In this document: positions 24,309 to 33,891 of the stretch, piece after piece | How the letters are laid out: each line of letters begins with the position of its first letter | Numbering within the stretch: position 1 is the first letter of the stretch | NCBI RefSeq assembly: GCF_002234595.1 | Contig: NZ_NMUL01000031.1 | Location: forward strand, 186,001 to 250,000 | Reading direction: 5' to 3' | Source of the DNA: Amycolatopsis vastitatis | GTDB lineage: Bacteria > Actinomycetota > Actinomycetes > Mycobacteriales > Pseudonocardiaceae | Length of the DNA stretch: 64,000 bases | Notes under the pieces: generated by a model | Seen by the model: only the letters and a program-made list of their open reading frames with translations | Database searches by the model: none | Told to the model about the DNA's origin: nothing | Program-made: the position numbers and the translations under genes

Positions 24309-25339
24309 TGCCCCCCGTTGGTGTAGACGTCCCCGGTGACCGGCAACGGCAGTGGCTGCTGGAGGTAGTAGTCGAGGTCACCGCGGCCGAGCAGCCGCCC
24401 GGTGGCCGGGTCGACGGACTGGAGCACGTTCGTCACCGCCAGCGGCACGGCGTCGAGCGTCCCGGCCAGCGACTCGCGCTGCTCGACGAGCGTCCGCGTG
24501 GTCGTCACCAGGTTGTCCACATTGGCCTTGAGCGCGCCGCGGTTGTCGTGGATGAACGCCTGGACGTCGGCGAGCGCGCGGCCGAGGCCGTCGAGGGCCT
24601 GCGCGAGCTCGCCGCTGTTGGCGGCCAGCGTGGTCGAGATCTGCGAGAGCTGCTGGTTCACGTTGGAGACCTGCTGGTCGTTGGTGGCCAGCATGGTCGT
24701 GAACCGCTGGAGCTGGTCGACGGTGCCGAACAGGTCGCCCGAGTTCCCGGCCAGCGTGCGCGCCAGCTGCGCGAAGTTGCGCACGCTGTCGTTGAACGCG
24801 CGGCCGTTGCCCTGCAGGGTCTGCGCCCCGGTCTTCAGCAGGTCGGAAAGCGCACCCTGGGAGTTGGCGCCGTTCGGGCCGAGCGCCTTCGTCAGCGTGT
24901 CGAGGCTGGCGTAGAGCTGGTCGAGCTCCACCGGGGTGGCGGTGCGCTGCACCGGGATCAGCGCGCCGTCGGGCAGCCGCGGGCCGCCGCGGGCCGGCTT
25001 GCCGAACTGGAGGTAGCGGTCGGCGACGACGCTGGGCGCGATCACCAGCAGCGTCGTGTCCTCGGCGATCCCGACCGAGCCGTCGACGGACATGTCGACC
25101 TGCACCTGCTCGCCGCGCGGGGTGACCGCGTCGACCTGGCCGATCCGGACGCCGAGCACGCGGACGTCGGAGCCGGGGTAGACGCCGACCGCGCGGGTGA
25201 AGAACGCCGTGACGTGGTGCTGCCCGGAGCCGGAGAACACCCACCACAGCGCCGCCGTGACGACGAGGGCGAGCAGGATCGCGGCGGCGACGAACCGGCT
25301 CACCAGGACGCCGGTGCGGGTCGTGGTCAGCGCGGTCAC
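24305..25339 (-). CDS. mceD: Mce family protein, MceD position
   Basis: 344 residues: N-terminal anchor (VAAAILLALVVTAALWWVFS), MCE domain (about 40-120; VRVLGVRIGQVDAVTPRG), then a long amphipathic helical region with the repeated Q/N-L-x-x-L patterns of the tunnel. GTG start overlapping the mceC stop (GTGA). Acts in the periplasm-like space as part of a hetero-hexameric lipid conduit. Confidence 0.9.
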   Translation of the reverse strand: MTALTTTRTGVLVSRFVAAAILLALVVTAALWWVFSGSGQHHVTAFFTRAVGVYPGSDVRVLGVRIGQVDAVTPRGEQVQVDMSVDGSVGIAEDTTLLVIAPSVVADRYLQFGKPARGGPRLPDGALIPVQRTATPVELDQLYASLDTLTKALGPNGANSQGALSDLLKTGAQTLQGNGRAFNDSVRNFAQLARTLAGNSGDLFGTVDQLQRFTTMLATNDQQVSNVNQQLSQISTTLAANSGELAQALDGLGRALADVQAFIHDNRGALKANVDNLVTTTRTLVEQRESLAGTLDAVPLAVTNVLQSVDPATGRLLGRGDLDYYLQQPLPLPVTGDVYTNGGQ

Positions 25340-26328
25340 TTGGCGCCTCCCGGGTTCTTCGGCGGGGTGCAGGGGTCGTGGTTCTCGGGCAGCAGCCCGC
25401 AGAGGTAGGCGTCGATCCAGTGGCCGTTGCCGGTCGTGTTGGTGAGCACCCGGAAGTACGGCTGGGCCAGCTGCAGGCCCTTGGTGAGGTTGTCGTTCTG
25501 CCGTTTCAGCAGGTCGGTGACCTGGTTCAGCGACTCGAGCGCGGGCTTGAGCTGGGCCGAGTTGTCCGCGACCAGGCCGCGGAGCTGGCCGGCCAGCCGG
25601 GCGGACCCGGTCAGCAGGTCGTGGATCGCGTCGCGACGGCGGTTCAGTTCGGTCAGCAACAGGTTCCCGTCGTCGATCAGCTTCTCGAAGTCGTCGTTCG
25701 AGTTCGCCAGCGTCGTGGTCAGCTTCCGCGCGTTGGCCAGCAGCTCGGCGATCTGGCCGTCCCGGCTGGACACCGTCTTCGACAGCTGGCTGAGCCCGTC
25801 GAGCGCGGTGCGGACGTGCTCGGGGGAGTTCCGGAAGGTGTCGGACAGCGTGGTGAAGCTGTCCGCGAGCTGCTTCGTGTCGATGGCGCCGACCGTGTCG
25901 GCCAGGCCGTTGAAGGCGTCGGTGACGTCGTAGGGCGTGACGGTCCGGGTGCGCGGGATCGGCTGGTCCGGGTTCTGGACGGCGTCGCCGGTCGGGTTCA
26001 GCGAGAGGAACTTCCGGCCCAGCAACGTCTTGATCTTGATGTCGGCGGTCGTGCGGTCGCCGATCCAGGCGTTCTTCACGCGGAAGGTGACCAGGACGTG
26101 GTCGTCGGCCAGCGCGACGTCGCGGATCTCGCCGACCTTGATGCCGGCGATCCGGACCTCGTCTTCCGGCTGCAGCCCCGCGGCCTCGGAGAACTCGGCC
26201 TCGTAGGTGGTGCCGCCGCCGACGATCGGCAGGTTGTCGTAGTTGAACGTGACGGTCAGCACCGCGGCCAGCGCGACGCTGCCGATCACGCCCGTGACGA
26301 TCGGGTTGCGTTCCTTGAAGGACTTCAC
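25336..26328 (-). CDS. mceC: Mce family protein, MceC position
   Basis: 330 residues: membrane anchor (GVIGSVALAAVLTVTFNYDN), MCE domain (about 38-118; EVRIAGIKVGEIRDVAL) and helical region. C-terminal AYLCGLLPENHDPCTPP with two cysteines is typical of MceB/C-type ends. GTG start overlapping the mceB stop. Part of the same coupled operon. Confidence 0.9.
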   Translation of the reverse strand: MKSFKERNPIVTGVIGSVALAAVLTVTFNYDNLPIVGGGTTYEAEFSEAAGLQPEDEVRIAGIKVGEIRDVALADDHVLVTFRVKNAWIGDRTTADIKIKTLLGRKFLSLNPTGDAVQNPDQPIPRTRTVTPYDVTDAFNGLADTVGAIDTKQLADSFTTLSDTFRNSPEHVRTALDGLSQLSKTVSSRDGQIAELLANARKLTTTLANSNDDFEKLIDDGNLLLTELNRRRDAIHDLLTGSARLAGQLRGLVADNSAQLKPALESLNQVTDLLKRQNDNLTKGLQLAQPYFRVLTNTTGNGHWIDAYLCGLLPENHDPCTPPKNPGGAK

Positions 26329-27329
26329 GAGTCACACCTCGGCGTCGGGACGATCACACCGCGCGGCGGTGAGGTTTCCAGCACCGCGCGGCAGAGGAAG
26401 AAGTTCATCCACGAGCCGTAGGAGGCGGTCCGGCCGATTTCGTTGAACTTGACCGGGAGGTTGGTCAGGAAACTGTCCACATCGGACTGGTTCTGGGCCA
26501 GGTTGCCCGCGACGCCCTGCAGCCCGGCGATGCTGTCCTTCAACGGCGGACGGGCCTGCTCGAACAGCCCGGCGGTGGACTGGGTGAGGGCGCCGATCCC
26601 GCTGATCGCGTCGCCGATCGCGGCGCGGTCGCCGGCCAGGCCGGACACCAGCTGCCGCAGCGTCGAGACGAGGTTCGCCAGCGCGTCGCCCTTGCCGTTG
26701 ACGGTCTTGAGCACCGAGTTGAGGTTCCCGATCACCTCGCCGATCACCTTGTCGCGCCCGGCGAGGGTGGTGGTCAGCGAACCGGTGTGCTGCAGCAGGC
26801 TCTCGACGGTGCCGCCTTCGCCCTGCAGCACCTGGACGATCTCGCCGGAGAGCTCGTTGACGTCGTTCGGCGACAGCGCCTGGAACAGCGGCTTGAAGCC
26901 GTTGAACAGGTCCGTGAGGTCGAGGGCGGGTGTCGTGCGGTCCAGCGGGATCTCCCCGCCCTCGGCCAGCTGGTCCCGGGTGCCGGTGGTGCCGCGTTCG
27001 AGGGCGATGTAGCGCTGGCCGACCATGTTGCGGTACTTGATGACCGCGTGGACGTCGGCGGGCAGCCGCCGTCCGGAGTCGAGGGAGAACCGGATGAGCG
27101 CGCGGTTGTGGTCGCTGATCTCCAGCGACTCCACCTGGCCGACCCGGACGCCGGAGATGCGCACGTCGTCGCCGACGTTGAGCGAGGTGGCGTCCAGGAA
27201 CTTCGCCGAGTACGGCCGACCCGAGCCGACGCCGGAGTTCGTGATGGAAATGGCCAGCAGGACGGTCGCGAGTGCCGTGACGGCGATGAAGATGATGCTC
27301 TTGATCAGCGGTGCCGCGATGTTCCTCAC
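26325..27329 (-). CDS. mceB: Mce family protein, MceB position
   Basis: 334 residues: anchor (SIIFIAVTALATVLLAISIT), MCE domain (about 38-115; DVRISGVRVGQVESLEI and YRNMVGQRYIALERG) and helical tunnel region; C-terminus with FFLCRAVLETSPPRG and a final Cys. GTG start, 4-base overlap with the mceA stop. Confidence 0.9.
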   Translation of the reverse strand: MRNIAAPLIKSIIFIAVTALATVLLAISITNSGVGSGRPYSAKFLDATSLNVGDDVRISGVRVGQVESLEISDHNRALIRFSLDSGRRLPADVHAVIKYRNMVGQRYIALERGTTGTRDQLAEGGEIPLDRTTPALDLTDLFNGFKPLFQALSPNDVNELSGEIVQVLQGEGGTVESLLQHTGSLTTTLAGRDKVIGEVIGNLNSVLKTVNGKGDALANLVSTLRQLVSGLAGDRAAIGDAISGIGALTQSTAGLFEQARPPLKDSIAGLQGVAGNLAQNQSDVDSFLTNLPVKFNEIGRTASYGSWMNFFLCRAVLETSPPRGVIVPTPRCDS

Positions 27330-28600
27330 TTGAGCTTCACCTCCGTGCCGCGGTAGAGCGGGCCGACGAGCACGCTGCTCCAGTCCGGGACCTGGGCTGT
27401 CGGCACGCCGATCGTCGGGGCGACGAGTGTGGCCAGCAGCTGCTGTTCCTGCGGCGAGTTCGCGACGCCGAGGTCGCCCTGGCCGCCGGTCAGCAGGGGG
27501 TGCCCGGTCGTGCCGGGTGCCACCGCGGCGGTGCCCGTGGTGGGGGCGACGCCGGAGGGGTAGCAGCGCGGCTCGCCGCCGCCGGTGAAGCGCGGGTCGT
27601 CCTTGCCGGGCAGGTACTTGCCGCTGTTGGTGGTCACCGCGACTTCGGCGTGCATGCCCGGTTCGTTCGTGCCCGCTCCGAGGACCTTGTCCATGGCTCC
27701 CTTCAAAGCGTTGAGCGAGCCCAGGGTGCAGGCGAAGCTGGGGGAGTACTTCGCCGCGATCTCCAGCGGCGCGCGGCTGTCGGCGGCCAGGGAGATGAGG
27801 TTGTCGCGGTTGCGGGCCAGGAACCCGGCGACGTCCAGCGAGGACGACGTCACCTGCTGGTACACCCCGGCCAGGTCCGCCTGCTTCTCCTTGACCGTGC
27901 CGAGGGTGACGGCGGAAGCGGAGAGCGCGTCCAGGAGGTCGGGGGCGATGTCGCCGTACAGGCGGGAAACCTTGGCGAGGTCACGCAGGTCCGAGGTCAG
28001 CTGCGGGACATCGGGGTTGAAGTCCTTCAGGTAGGCCGCGGCCGTGTCGATCGTCTTCCCGAGCTGCTCGCCGCGGCCCTGCAGGGCCGTCGAAACCGCG
28101 GTCAGCGTCGTCGCCAGCTTCTGCGGCTGGACCGCTTTGAGGATCGGCAGCAGGTTGTCGAAGACGCGTTCCAGCTCGACCGCGTTCGCCGACCGGTCCT
28201 GCTCGATGACGTCGCCGGCGGCCAGGTGCGGAGCCCGGGTGCCGTCCGGGATGGACAGCTGGACGTAGCGTTCGCCGAACAGCGTCTTCGGCACCAGCAG
28301 CGCCGAGACGTCGCGGGGGAGCATGTCCACCTTGCCCGGTTCGAGAGCAAGCGCTATCTCGGCGCCCTGCGGTGTCGCCCGGACGCCGCGGATCTCCCCG
28401 ACGAGCACGCCGCGGGCCTTGACCTGGCCGCCGGGGGAGAGCTGGTTGCCGATGCGGCTCGCCTTGAGCGTCACCGGGACTGTGCTGACGAAGTCCTTGT
28501 CGTACACCTTGATGGACAGCGTCACCAGCACGCCCATCACCACGAGGAACAGCACGCCCGCGGTGCGGACCCCGGCCTTGCGGCGGGTTTCGCGTCTCAT
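27326..28600 (-). CDS. mceA: Mce family protein, MceA position
   Basis: 424 residues: N-terminal anchor (TAGVLFLVVMGVLVTLSIKV), MCE domain (about 40-120; QVKARGVLVGEIRGVRA and KTLFGERYVQLSIPDG), helical region, and a C-terminal extension (about 300-424) with a Cys pair around SPSFACTLG and EPRCYPSG. First MCE subunit after the two permeases, as in all actinobacterial mce operons. The ATG overlaps the upstream yrbE stop (ATGA). Start chosen over the longer frame because that would overlap the permease gene. Confidence 0.92.
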   Translation of the reverse strand: MRRETRRKAGVRTAGVLFLVVMGVLVTLSIKVYDKDFVSTVPVTLKASRIGNQLSPGGQVKARGVLVGEIRGVRATPQGAEIALALEPGKVDMLPRDVSALLVPKTLFGERYVQLSIPDGTRAPHLAAGDVIEQDRSANAVELERVFDNLLPILKAVQPQKLATTLTAVSTALQGRGEQLGKTIDTAAAYLKDFNPDVPQLTSDLRDLAKVSRLYGDIAPDLLDALSASAVTLGTVKEKQADLAGVYQQVTSSSLDVAGFLARNRDNLISLAADSRAPLEIAAKYSPSFACTLGSLNALKGAMDKVLGAGTNEPGMHAEVAVTTNSGKYLPGKDDPRFTGGGEPRCYPSGVAPTTGTAAVAPGTTGHPLLTGGQGDLGVANSPQEQQLLATLVAPTIGVPTAQVPDWSSVLVGPLYRGTEVKLK

Positions 28601-29448
28601 CCGGCCACCTGCACGGTTGTCGTCGCGCCCCAGATCGCCAGGGACAGGAAGAAGTCGAGGACGCTGATCGCGACGATCGCGGTGCGCACCGCGCGGCCCA
28701 CCGCGACGCCGACGCCGGCCGGGCCGCCGCTCGCGCGGAAGCCGTAATAACAGTGCGCCAGGACCACCACGACGCTGAACACCAGGACCTTCCCGAACGA
28801 CCACAGCACGTCGCCGGGTGGCAGGAACAGCAGGAAGTAGTGGTCGTAGGTGCCGGCGGACTGGCCGAAGAACAACACGGTGACCTCGCGCGAGGCGAGG
28901 TAGCTCGACAGCAGCCCGATGGCGTACAGCGGGATGACGGCGAGGAAGCCGGCGATCACCCGCGTCGTCACCAGGTACGGGACGCTGGGGATGCCCATGA
29001 CCTCCAGCGCGTCGATCTCCTCGGAGATCCGCATCGCGCCGAGCTGCGCGGTGAAGCCGCAGCCGACCGTGGCGCTCAGGGCGAGCCCGCTCACCAGCGG
29101 CGCGATCTCGCGCGTGTTGAAGTAGGCGGAGACGAACCCGGCGAACGCCGACGTCCCGACCTGGTTCAGCGCGGAGTAGCCCTGCAGGCCGACGACCGTG
29201 CCGGTGGCGACGGTCATCCCGATCATCACGCCGATCGTGCCGCCGATGACGGCGAGCGCGCCGCTGCCGAAGCTGACTTCGGCCAGCAGGCGGACGACCT
29301 CGCGCAGGTAGCGGCGCAACGCCCGGGGCGTCCAGGCAATGGCGCGGAGGAAGAACAGGATCTGGTCGCCGAGGGTGTCGAGGAAGCCGAACCGGCGGTC
29401 GACGGCCTCGCGTACCCGCTCGGTTCTCGGGAGGTCCGTGGTCGTCAC
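28597..29448 (-). CDS. yrbEB: YrbE/MlaE-family ABC permease (YrbEB position)
   Basis: 283 residues with five to six membrane spans and the MlaE signature around GCGFTAQLGAMRISEEIDAL then EVMGIPSVPYLV, the EQ-loop that contacts the ATPase. It is one of the two permease halves that power lipid movement through the Mce proteins. GTG start one base after the stop of the other permease gene. The MceG/Mkl ATPase is not encoded in the window, as is usual since it lies elsewhere. Confidence 0.93.
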   Translation of the reverse strand: MTTTDLPRTERVREAVDRRFGFLDTLGDQILFFLRAIAWTPRALRRYLREVVRLLAEVSFGSGALAVIGGTIGVMIGMTVATGTVVGLQGYSALNQVGTSAFAGFVSAYFNTREIAPLVSGLALSATVGCGFTAQLGAMRISEEIDALEVMGIPSVPYLVTTRVIAGFLAVIPLYAIGLLSSYLASREVTVLFFGQSAGTYDHYFLLFLPPGDVLWSFGKVLVFSVVVVLAHCYYGFRASGGPAGVGVAVGRAVRTAIVAISVLDFFLSLAIWGATTTVQVAG

Positions 29449-29449
29449 T

Positions 29450-30244
29450 TCAGCTCCCCTTGGGCGGAACGAGTTGCAGGTAGACGGTGGTGAGGATGAG
29501 GTTCAGCACGAACAGCAGCAGGAACGTGATGACCACGGACTGGTTGACCGCGTCGCCGACGCCCTTCGGGCCGCCCTTGGGGTTGAGCCCGCGGTAGGAG
29601 GCGACGACCCCGGCGACGAAGCCGAAGATGAGGGCCTTGATCTCGCTGATCCAGAGGTCGGGCAGCTGGGCCAGCGCGGAGAAGCTGGCCAGGTAGGCGC
29701 CCGGGGTGCCGTGCTGCATGATCACGTTGAAGAAGTAGCCGCCGAGCACGCCGACGACGCTGACCATGCCGTTGAGGAAGACCGCGACGCCCATCGCGGC
29801 GAGCACCCGCGGCACGATCAGCCGCTGGACCGGCGAGACGCCGAGAACCTCCATGGCGTCGATCTCTTCGCGGATGGTGCGGGAGCCGAGGTCCGCGCAC
29901 ATCGCGCTGCCGCCCGCGCCGGCGATGAGCAGCGCCGTGACGATCGGGCTGGCCTGCTGGATGATCGCGAGCACGCTTGCCGCGCCGGTGAACGACTGCG
30001 CGCCGATCTGCGTCGTCAGCGAGCCGATGTGCAGCGCGATCACCGCGCCGAACGGGATCGAGACCAGCGCCGTCGGCAGGATCGACACGCTCGCGATGAA
30101 CCAGAACTGCTGGATCAGCTCCCGCACCTGGAACGGGCGGCGGAAGGTCAGCCGGACGACGTCGAGGCCCAAGCCATAGAGCCGTCCGGTCTGCCGCAAT
30201 GCGGCCGCCCCCGGAAACGACGGCGTCGTCGTCCGTTCGGCCAT
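29450..30244 (-). CDS. yrbEA: YrbE/MlaE-family ABC permease (YrbEA position)
   Basis: 264 residues, MlaE fold with AGAGGSAMCADLGSRTIREE then IDAMEVLGVSPVQRLIVPR. First gene of the leftward mce operon. The ATG at 30244 has GGAGG 9 bases upstream. Together with the next gene it forms the permease dimer. The 477-base upstream region carries candidate operators. Confidence 0.93.
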   Translation of the reverse strand: MAERTTTPSFPGAAALRQTGRLYGLGLDVVRLTFRRPFQVRELIQQFWFIASVSILPTALVSIPFGAVIALHIGSLTTQIGAQSFTGAASVLAIIQQASPIVTALLIAGAGGSAMCADLGSRTIREEIDAMEVLGVSPVQRLIVPRVLAAMGVAVFLNGMVSVVGVLGGYFFNVIMQHGTPGAYLASFSALAQLPDLWISEIKALIFGFVAGVVASYRGLNPKGGPKGVGDAVNQSVVITFLLLFVLNLILTTVYLQLVPPKGS

Positions 30245-30721
30245 TCGTGTGCCTCCAGCGGTTTCGGCGGCAGGCCGAATTCACCCGAGTTGACTAAAGG
30301 GAAATGGTCCGAACGGGGTAACAATTATCGGCCATTCACGGTCTCGGGGAAACACCGTGCCGTTTCCTACTGGTCGGTACGCTAACGACGGCCTTGGCGG
30401 GAGACAAGAACTTGAGCAGGATCACGGGGTCACGGGCTGGTAACCCCCCAATTCTTGTGCGCAGCTGACAAACGGACCCGATCTTGTTGTCAGCGAAGGA
30501 GGAGAAACTTCCCTCCCGGCCGAAGGGCCCGTTGACAATCCACGTCCGTTTGTCAATTCCGCGGGTCGGCTCGCGTACCCAGGGAGCCGACACGCGTGAT
30601 CAGGGAGCCGACACGCGTGATCAGGAGGTCGACACGCCGCAGGAGCGCGGGCCACGCCGTGTCGACCCTTCAATCACGCGTGTCGACCTCTCCATCACGC
30701 GTGTCGACCCTTCGAGCACGG
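30245..30721. promoter_or_regulatory. Upstream region of the mce operon with TTGTCA/TGACAA inverted repeats and a palindromic array
   Basis: 477 bases without a supported gene. Two inverted repeats of the same hexamer lie here: GCTGACAA-N15-TTGTCAGC (30464-30471, 30487-30494) and TTGACAA-N11-TTGTCAA (30532-30538, 30550-30556), both perfect. They are 220-312 bases upstream of yrbEA and could bind a regulator of the mce operon. On the minus strand GATAAT (30320-30325) is a -10 candidate. The right part (30583-30716) is the palindromic array after the luciferase-like gene. Confidence 0.5.
30583..30716. repeat. Palindromic array of GACACGCGTGAT / ATCACGCGTGTC units
   Basis: On the left, two direct copies of GGGAGCCGACACGCGTGATC (30583 and 30603) and a partial GTCGACACGC; on the right, GTGTCGACC and two copies of ATCACGCGTGTCGACC (30672 onward), inverted with respect to the left units. 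The whole can fold into a long branched hairpin ending 5 bases before the stop of the leftward oxidoreductase gene, so it may serve as its terminator. Confidence 0.75.
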
Positions 30722-31714
<993 letters not shown>

Positions 31715-31722
31715 AACCGGGG

Positions 31723-33102
31723 TCAACGCCCCGGTGCCGCCATTGCTTCCCGCAGCGACGCCGGATCTCCGCCGCGCCACGCCACGACGCCGTCCGGGTG
31801 TACGAAAAGCGCGTCGGCCGGGGCTTCCGGGCACTCCGCCGTGACGATCTTCACGTCCGCGCCCGCACTCTCGCGCAGGTCCGCGCGGTCGGCGAAGTCG
31901 AACAGGACGGGCCGCGCCGCGCGCATGACCTCGGCCACGCGCGTGGCCCGGCCGCCGACGGTCAGCGGCAGGTCGGGGACGTACGGCAGCTCGTCGGTGT
32001 CGCGCAGCAGCCCGGCCAGGTGCCGGGTCCCCTCGGGAAGCGCGGCCAGCTCGCCGAAGAGCGTCCGCAGGGCGTCGCCGTCCTCGCCGGTCAGGCGGTC
32101 GAGGAGGGCCTGGACGCGGGTCTGGGTCAACGTCCGCGCCGCGACCGGGTGCCGCTCGGCGTGGTAGCTGTCGAGCAGGGACTCCGGTGAGCGCCCGCGG
32201 ACGACGGCGGCGAGCTTCCAGCCGAGGTTGACCGCGTCGAGCAGCCCGACGTTGAGCGCGGACCCACCGGCGGGGAAGAGATGCGCGGCGTCGCCGGCCA
32301 GCAGCACGCGTCCGGCCCGGTACCGCTCGGCGAGCCTCGCCGAACTCGTCGTCCGCGACAGCCAGAGCGGCTCGCCGAGCGGGAGATCGGTGCCGAGGAC
32401 CCGCCGGACGGCGTCGCGGAACTCCTCGAGCGTCGGCTCGCCGGGTGGCTCCGGCGTCACCTCGCGGACGCCGGCGATCACGACGCCCGGCGTCAGCGAA
32501 GTCACCAGCACCCGGCCGCCGGGACGGCGGTTCCAGCCGCGCTCCAGTCCCGCCACCGTGGCGAAGAGGTCCACGTCCGCTCGGAAATGCCCGAGGCGCA
32601 TCAGCTCGTCGCCGGTGGTGCCGCGGAAGCCGATGCCGGCCAGCTCGCGGACGCGGCTGTGCGCGCCGTCGCAGCCGGCGATGTACCGCGGCTCGATGCG
32701 GTACTCGCCGTCCGGGCCGCGGACGGTGCCGAGGTCCACCAGTTCGTGACCGCGCCGGATTTCGGCGCCGAGCTCGGCCGCGCGCTCCTCCAGGAGGGCC
32801 TCCATCCGTGGCTGCTGCAGCATGAGCCCGCGCGGCGGCGCGTCCAGTCCGGAGAAGTCGAGGGGGACCGGCCCGAACGGGAAGCCGGGGAAGGGGCCGG
32901 CGAACGTCGCTTCGGCCCGGAACCGGTCGAGGAGTCCCCGGTGGTCCAGCTGCTCGACGATCCGGCCGCCGAGCCCGTTCGCCCGCGGTCGCCGGTCCGG
33001 TTCGGTCCGCCGGTCCAGGACCACCACCTTCGCGCCGCCGAGCCGCAGCTCCGCCGCCAGCATCAGGCCCACCGGGCCCGCTCCGATCACCGCGACCTCC
33101 AT
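31723..33102 (-). CDS. FAD-dependent aromatic-type monooxygenase
   Basis: 459 residues, PHBH-like group A flavoprotein. GAGPVG near the N-terminus binds FAD, the DG motif is CDGAHSRVREL (about 145-155) and the GD motif is GRVLLAGDAAHLFPAGGSAL (about 265-285). The C-terminal thioredoxin-like extension is as in RdmE/MhpA-type hydroxylases that act on phenols or polyketides. GAAGGAGGG precedes the ATG. Divergent from the HTH/Clp-N genes across a double operator, so probably repressed by that HTH protein or a relative. Confidence 0.9.
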   Translation of the reverse strand: MEVAVIGAGPVGLMLAAELRLGGAKVVVLDRRTEPDRRPRANGLGGRIVEQLDHRGLLDRFRAEATFAGPFPGFPFGPVPLDFSGLDAPPRGLMLQQPRMEALLEERAAELGAEIRRGHELVDLGTVRGPDGEYRIEPRYIAGCDGAHSRVRELAGIGFRGTTGDELMRLGHFRADVDLFATVAGLERGWNRRPGGRVLVTSLTPGVVIAGVREVTPEPPGEPTLEEFRDAVRRVLGTDLPLGEPLWLSRTTSSARLAERYRAGRVLLAGDAAHLFPAGGSALNVGLLDAVNLGWKLAAVVRGRSPESLLDSYHAERHPVAARTLTQTRVQALLDRLTGEDGDALRTLFGELAALPEGTRHLAGLLRDTDELPYVPDLPLTVGGRATRVAEVMRAARPVLFDFADRADLRESAGADVKIVTAECPEAPADALFVHPDGVVAWRGGDPASLREAMAAPGR

Positions 33103-33117
33103 GACGTCCCTCCTTCG

Positions 33118-33158
33118 TGTCAGTTCAAACTGACGAGAGTGTCAGGCTAGACTGACAC
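33118..33158. promoter_or_regulatory. Two operators TGTCAG-N6-CTGACA in the divergent promoter
   Basis: 33118-33123/33130-33135 (one mismatch in the right half) and 33139-33145/33152-33158 (GTGTCAG-N6-CTGACAC, perfect) lie 22 bases apart, about two helical turns. TAGACT (33148-33153) inside the second site is a -10 for the rightward gene, whose ATG at 33162 lies where transcription would start, so that mRNA is probably leaderless. Confidence 0.7.
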
Positions 33159-33161
33159 ACC

Positions 33162-33365
33162 ATGGAAGCGGAAGAGCTTTCGGGACGCGTCTCGGAAACG
33201 GACCCGGCCGTGGCGCTGCGGGCGGTGGGTGCCCTGCACCGGCTCGCCGAGCAGGTCGAAGCGGTGGCCGTCGCGCACGCCCGCGAGCGTGGCTGGTCGT
33301 GGGAGCAGATCGGCGACGCGCTCGGCGTCGCCCGGCAGTCCGTGCACGCGAAGTACGGGAAGTGA
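33162..33365 (+). CDS. Small helix-turn-helix protein
   Basis: 67 residues: a leading helix (ALRAVGALHRLAEQVEAVAV) then an HTH reading SWEQIGDALGVARQSVHAKYG, similar to sigma-70 region 4 or small actinobacterial HTH proteins. No ligand domain is present, so any signal may come through a partner, perhaps the Clp-N protein encoded 8 bases downstream. It probably binds the two operators upstream of its own gene. Leaderless start inferred. Confidence 0.82.
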   Translation: MEAEELSGRVSETDPAVALRAVGALHRLAEQVEAVAVAHARERGWSWEQIGDALGVARQSVHAKYGK

Positions 33366-33372
33366 GGCCACC

Positions 33373-33837
33373 GTGCTCGACCGGCTGATCGCGAAGAGCC
33401 CGTTCGCCGCGGTGCTGACCGCGGCCCTGGAAGAGTCCCGCCGCCGCGGCGACCGGCGGCTCGGCACGGAACACCTGCTGCTGGGCCTGCTGCACGACCC
33501 GGGCAGCGCGCTCGCGCTCGGCATCGGCTTGGCCGACGCCCGCGCGGCACTGGACCGCCTGGACCGGGCGGCCCTGACCGCGCTCGGCATCGAGGTGGAA
33601 GGTCTCCGCCCGGCCGAAGTCCCGCCGCGGCACGGGAAGCTGACGCTGGGAGCGTTCACGTCCAGTGCGCGCGCGGTCGTCAACGAGGCGATCCGCGGGA
33701 CGCCGCGGCCGCGTGATCCGGCGCGGCTGCTGCGGGTGCTGGTGGACCTGGCGCCACCCGACCCGGCGGCCGAACTGCTCGTGGAACTGGGTGCCGACCG
33801 CGAAGCGGTTCGCCGTCGGCTTGATTCGGCCACCTGA
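33373..33837 (+). CDS. Clp N-terminal-domain protein without ATPase
   Basis: 154 residues made of two Clp-R repeats (PF02861): SRRRGDRRLGTEHLLLGLLH at about 22-41, then TSSARAVVNEAIRGTPRPRD in the second. ClpA/B/C proteins use this domain to bind adaptors or substrates; here no AAA module follows. The pair HTH plus stand-alone Clp-N is common in actinobacteria, and a sensor or substrate-delivery role is inferred. GTG start 8 bases after the HTH gene, so one transcript. Confidence 0.85.
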   Translation: MLDRLIAKSPFAAVLTAALEESRRRGDRRLGTEHLLLGLLHDPGSALALGIGLADARAALDRLDRAALTALGIEVEGLRPAEVPPRHGKLTLGAFTSSARAVVNEAIRGTPRPRDPARLLRVLVDLAPPDPAAELLVELGADREAVRRRLDSAT

Positions 33838-33891
33838 TCTCGCGTTCTTGGCTACGGTGGGCGAGCCGGAAAAAGAGAAACAGGAGGACGG

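Noticed and set aside
30583..30716. CRISPR-like repeats
   Set aside because: Units are 12-20 bases, separated by only 5-7 bases and inverted between left and right halves; this is a palindromic array, not repeat-spacer structure, and no cas genes are present.
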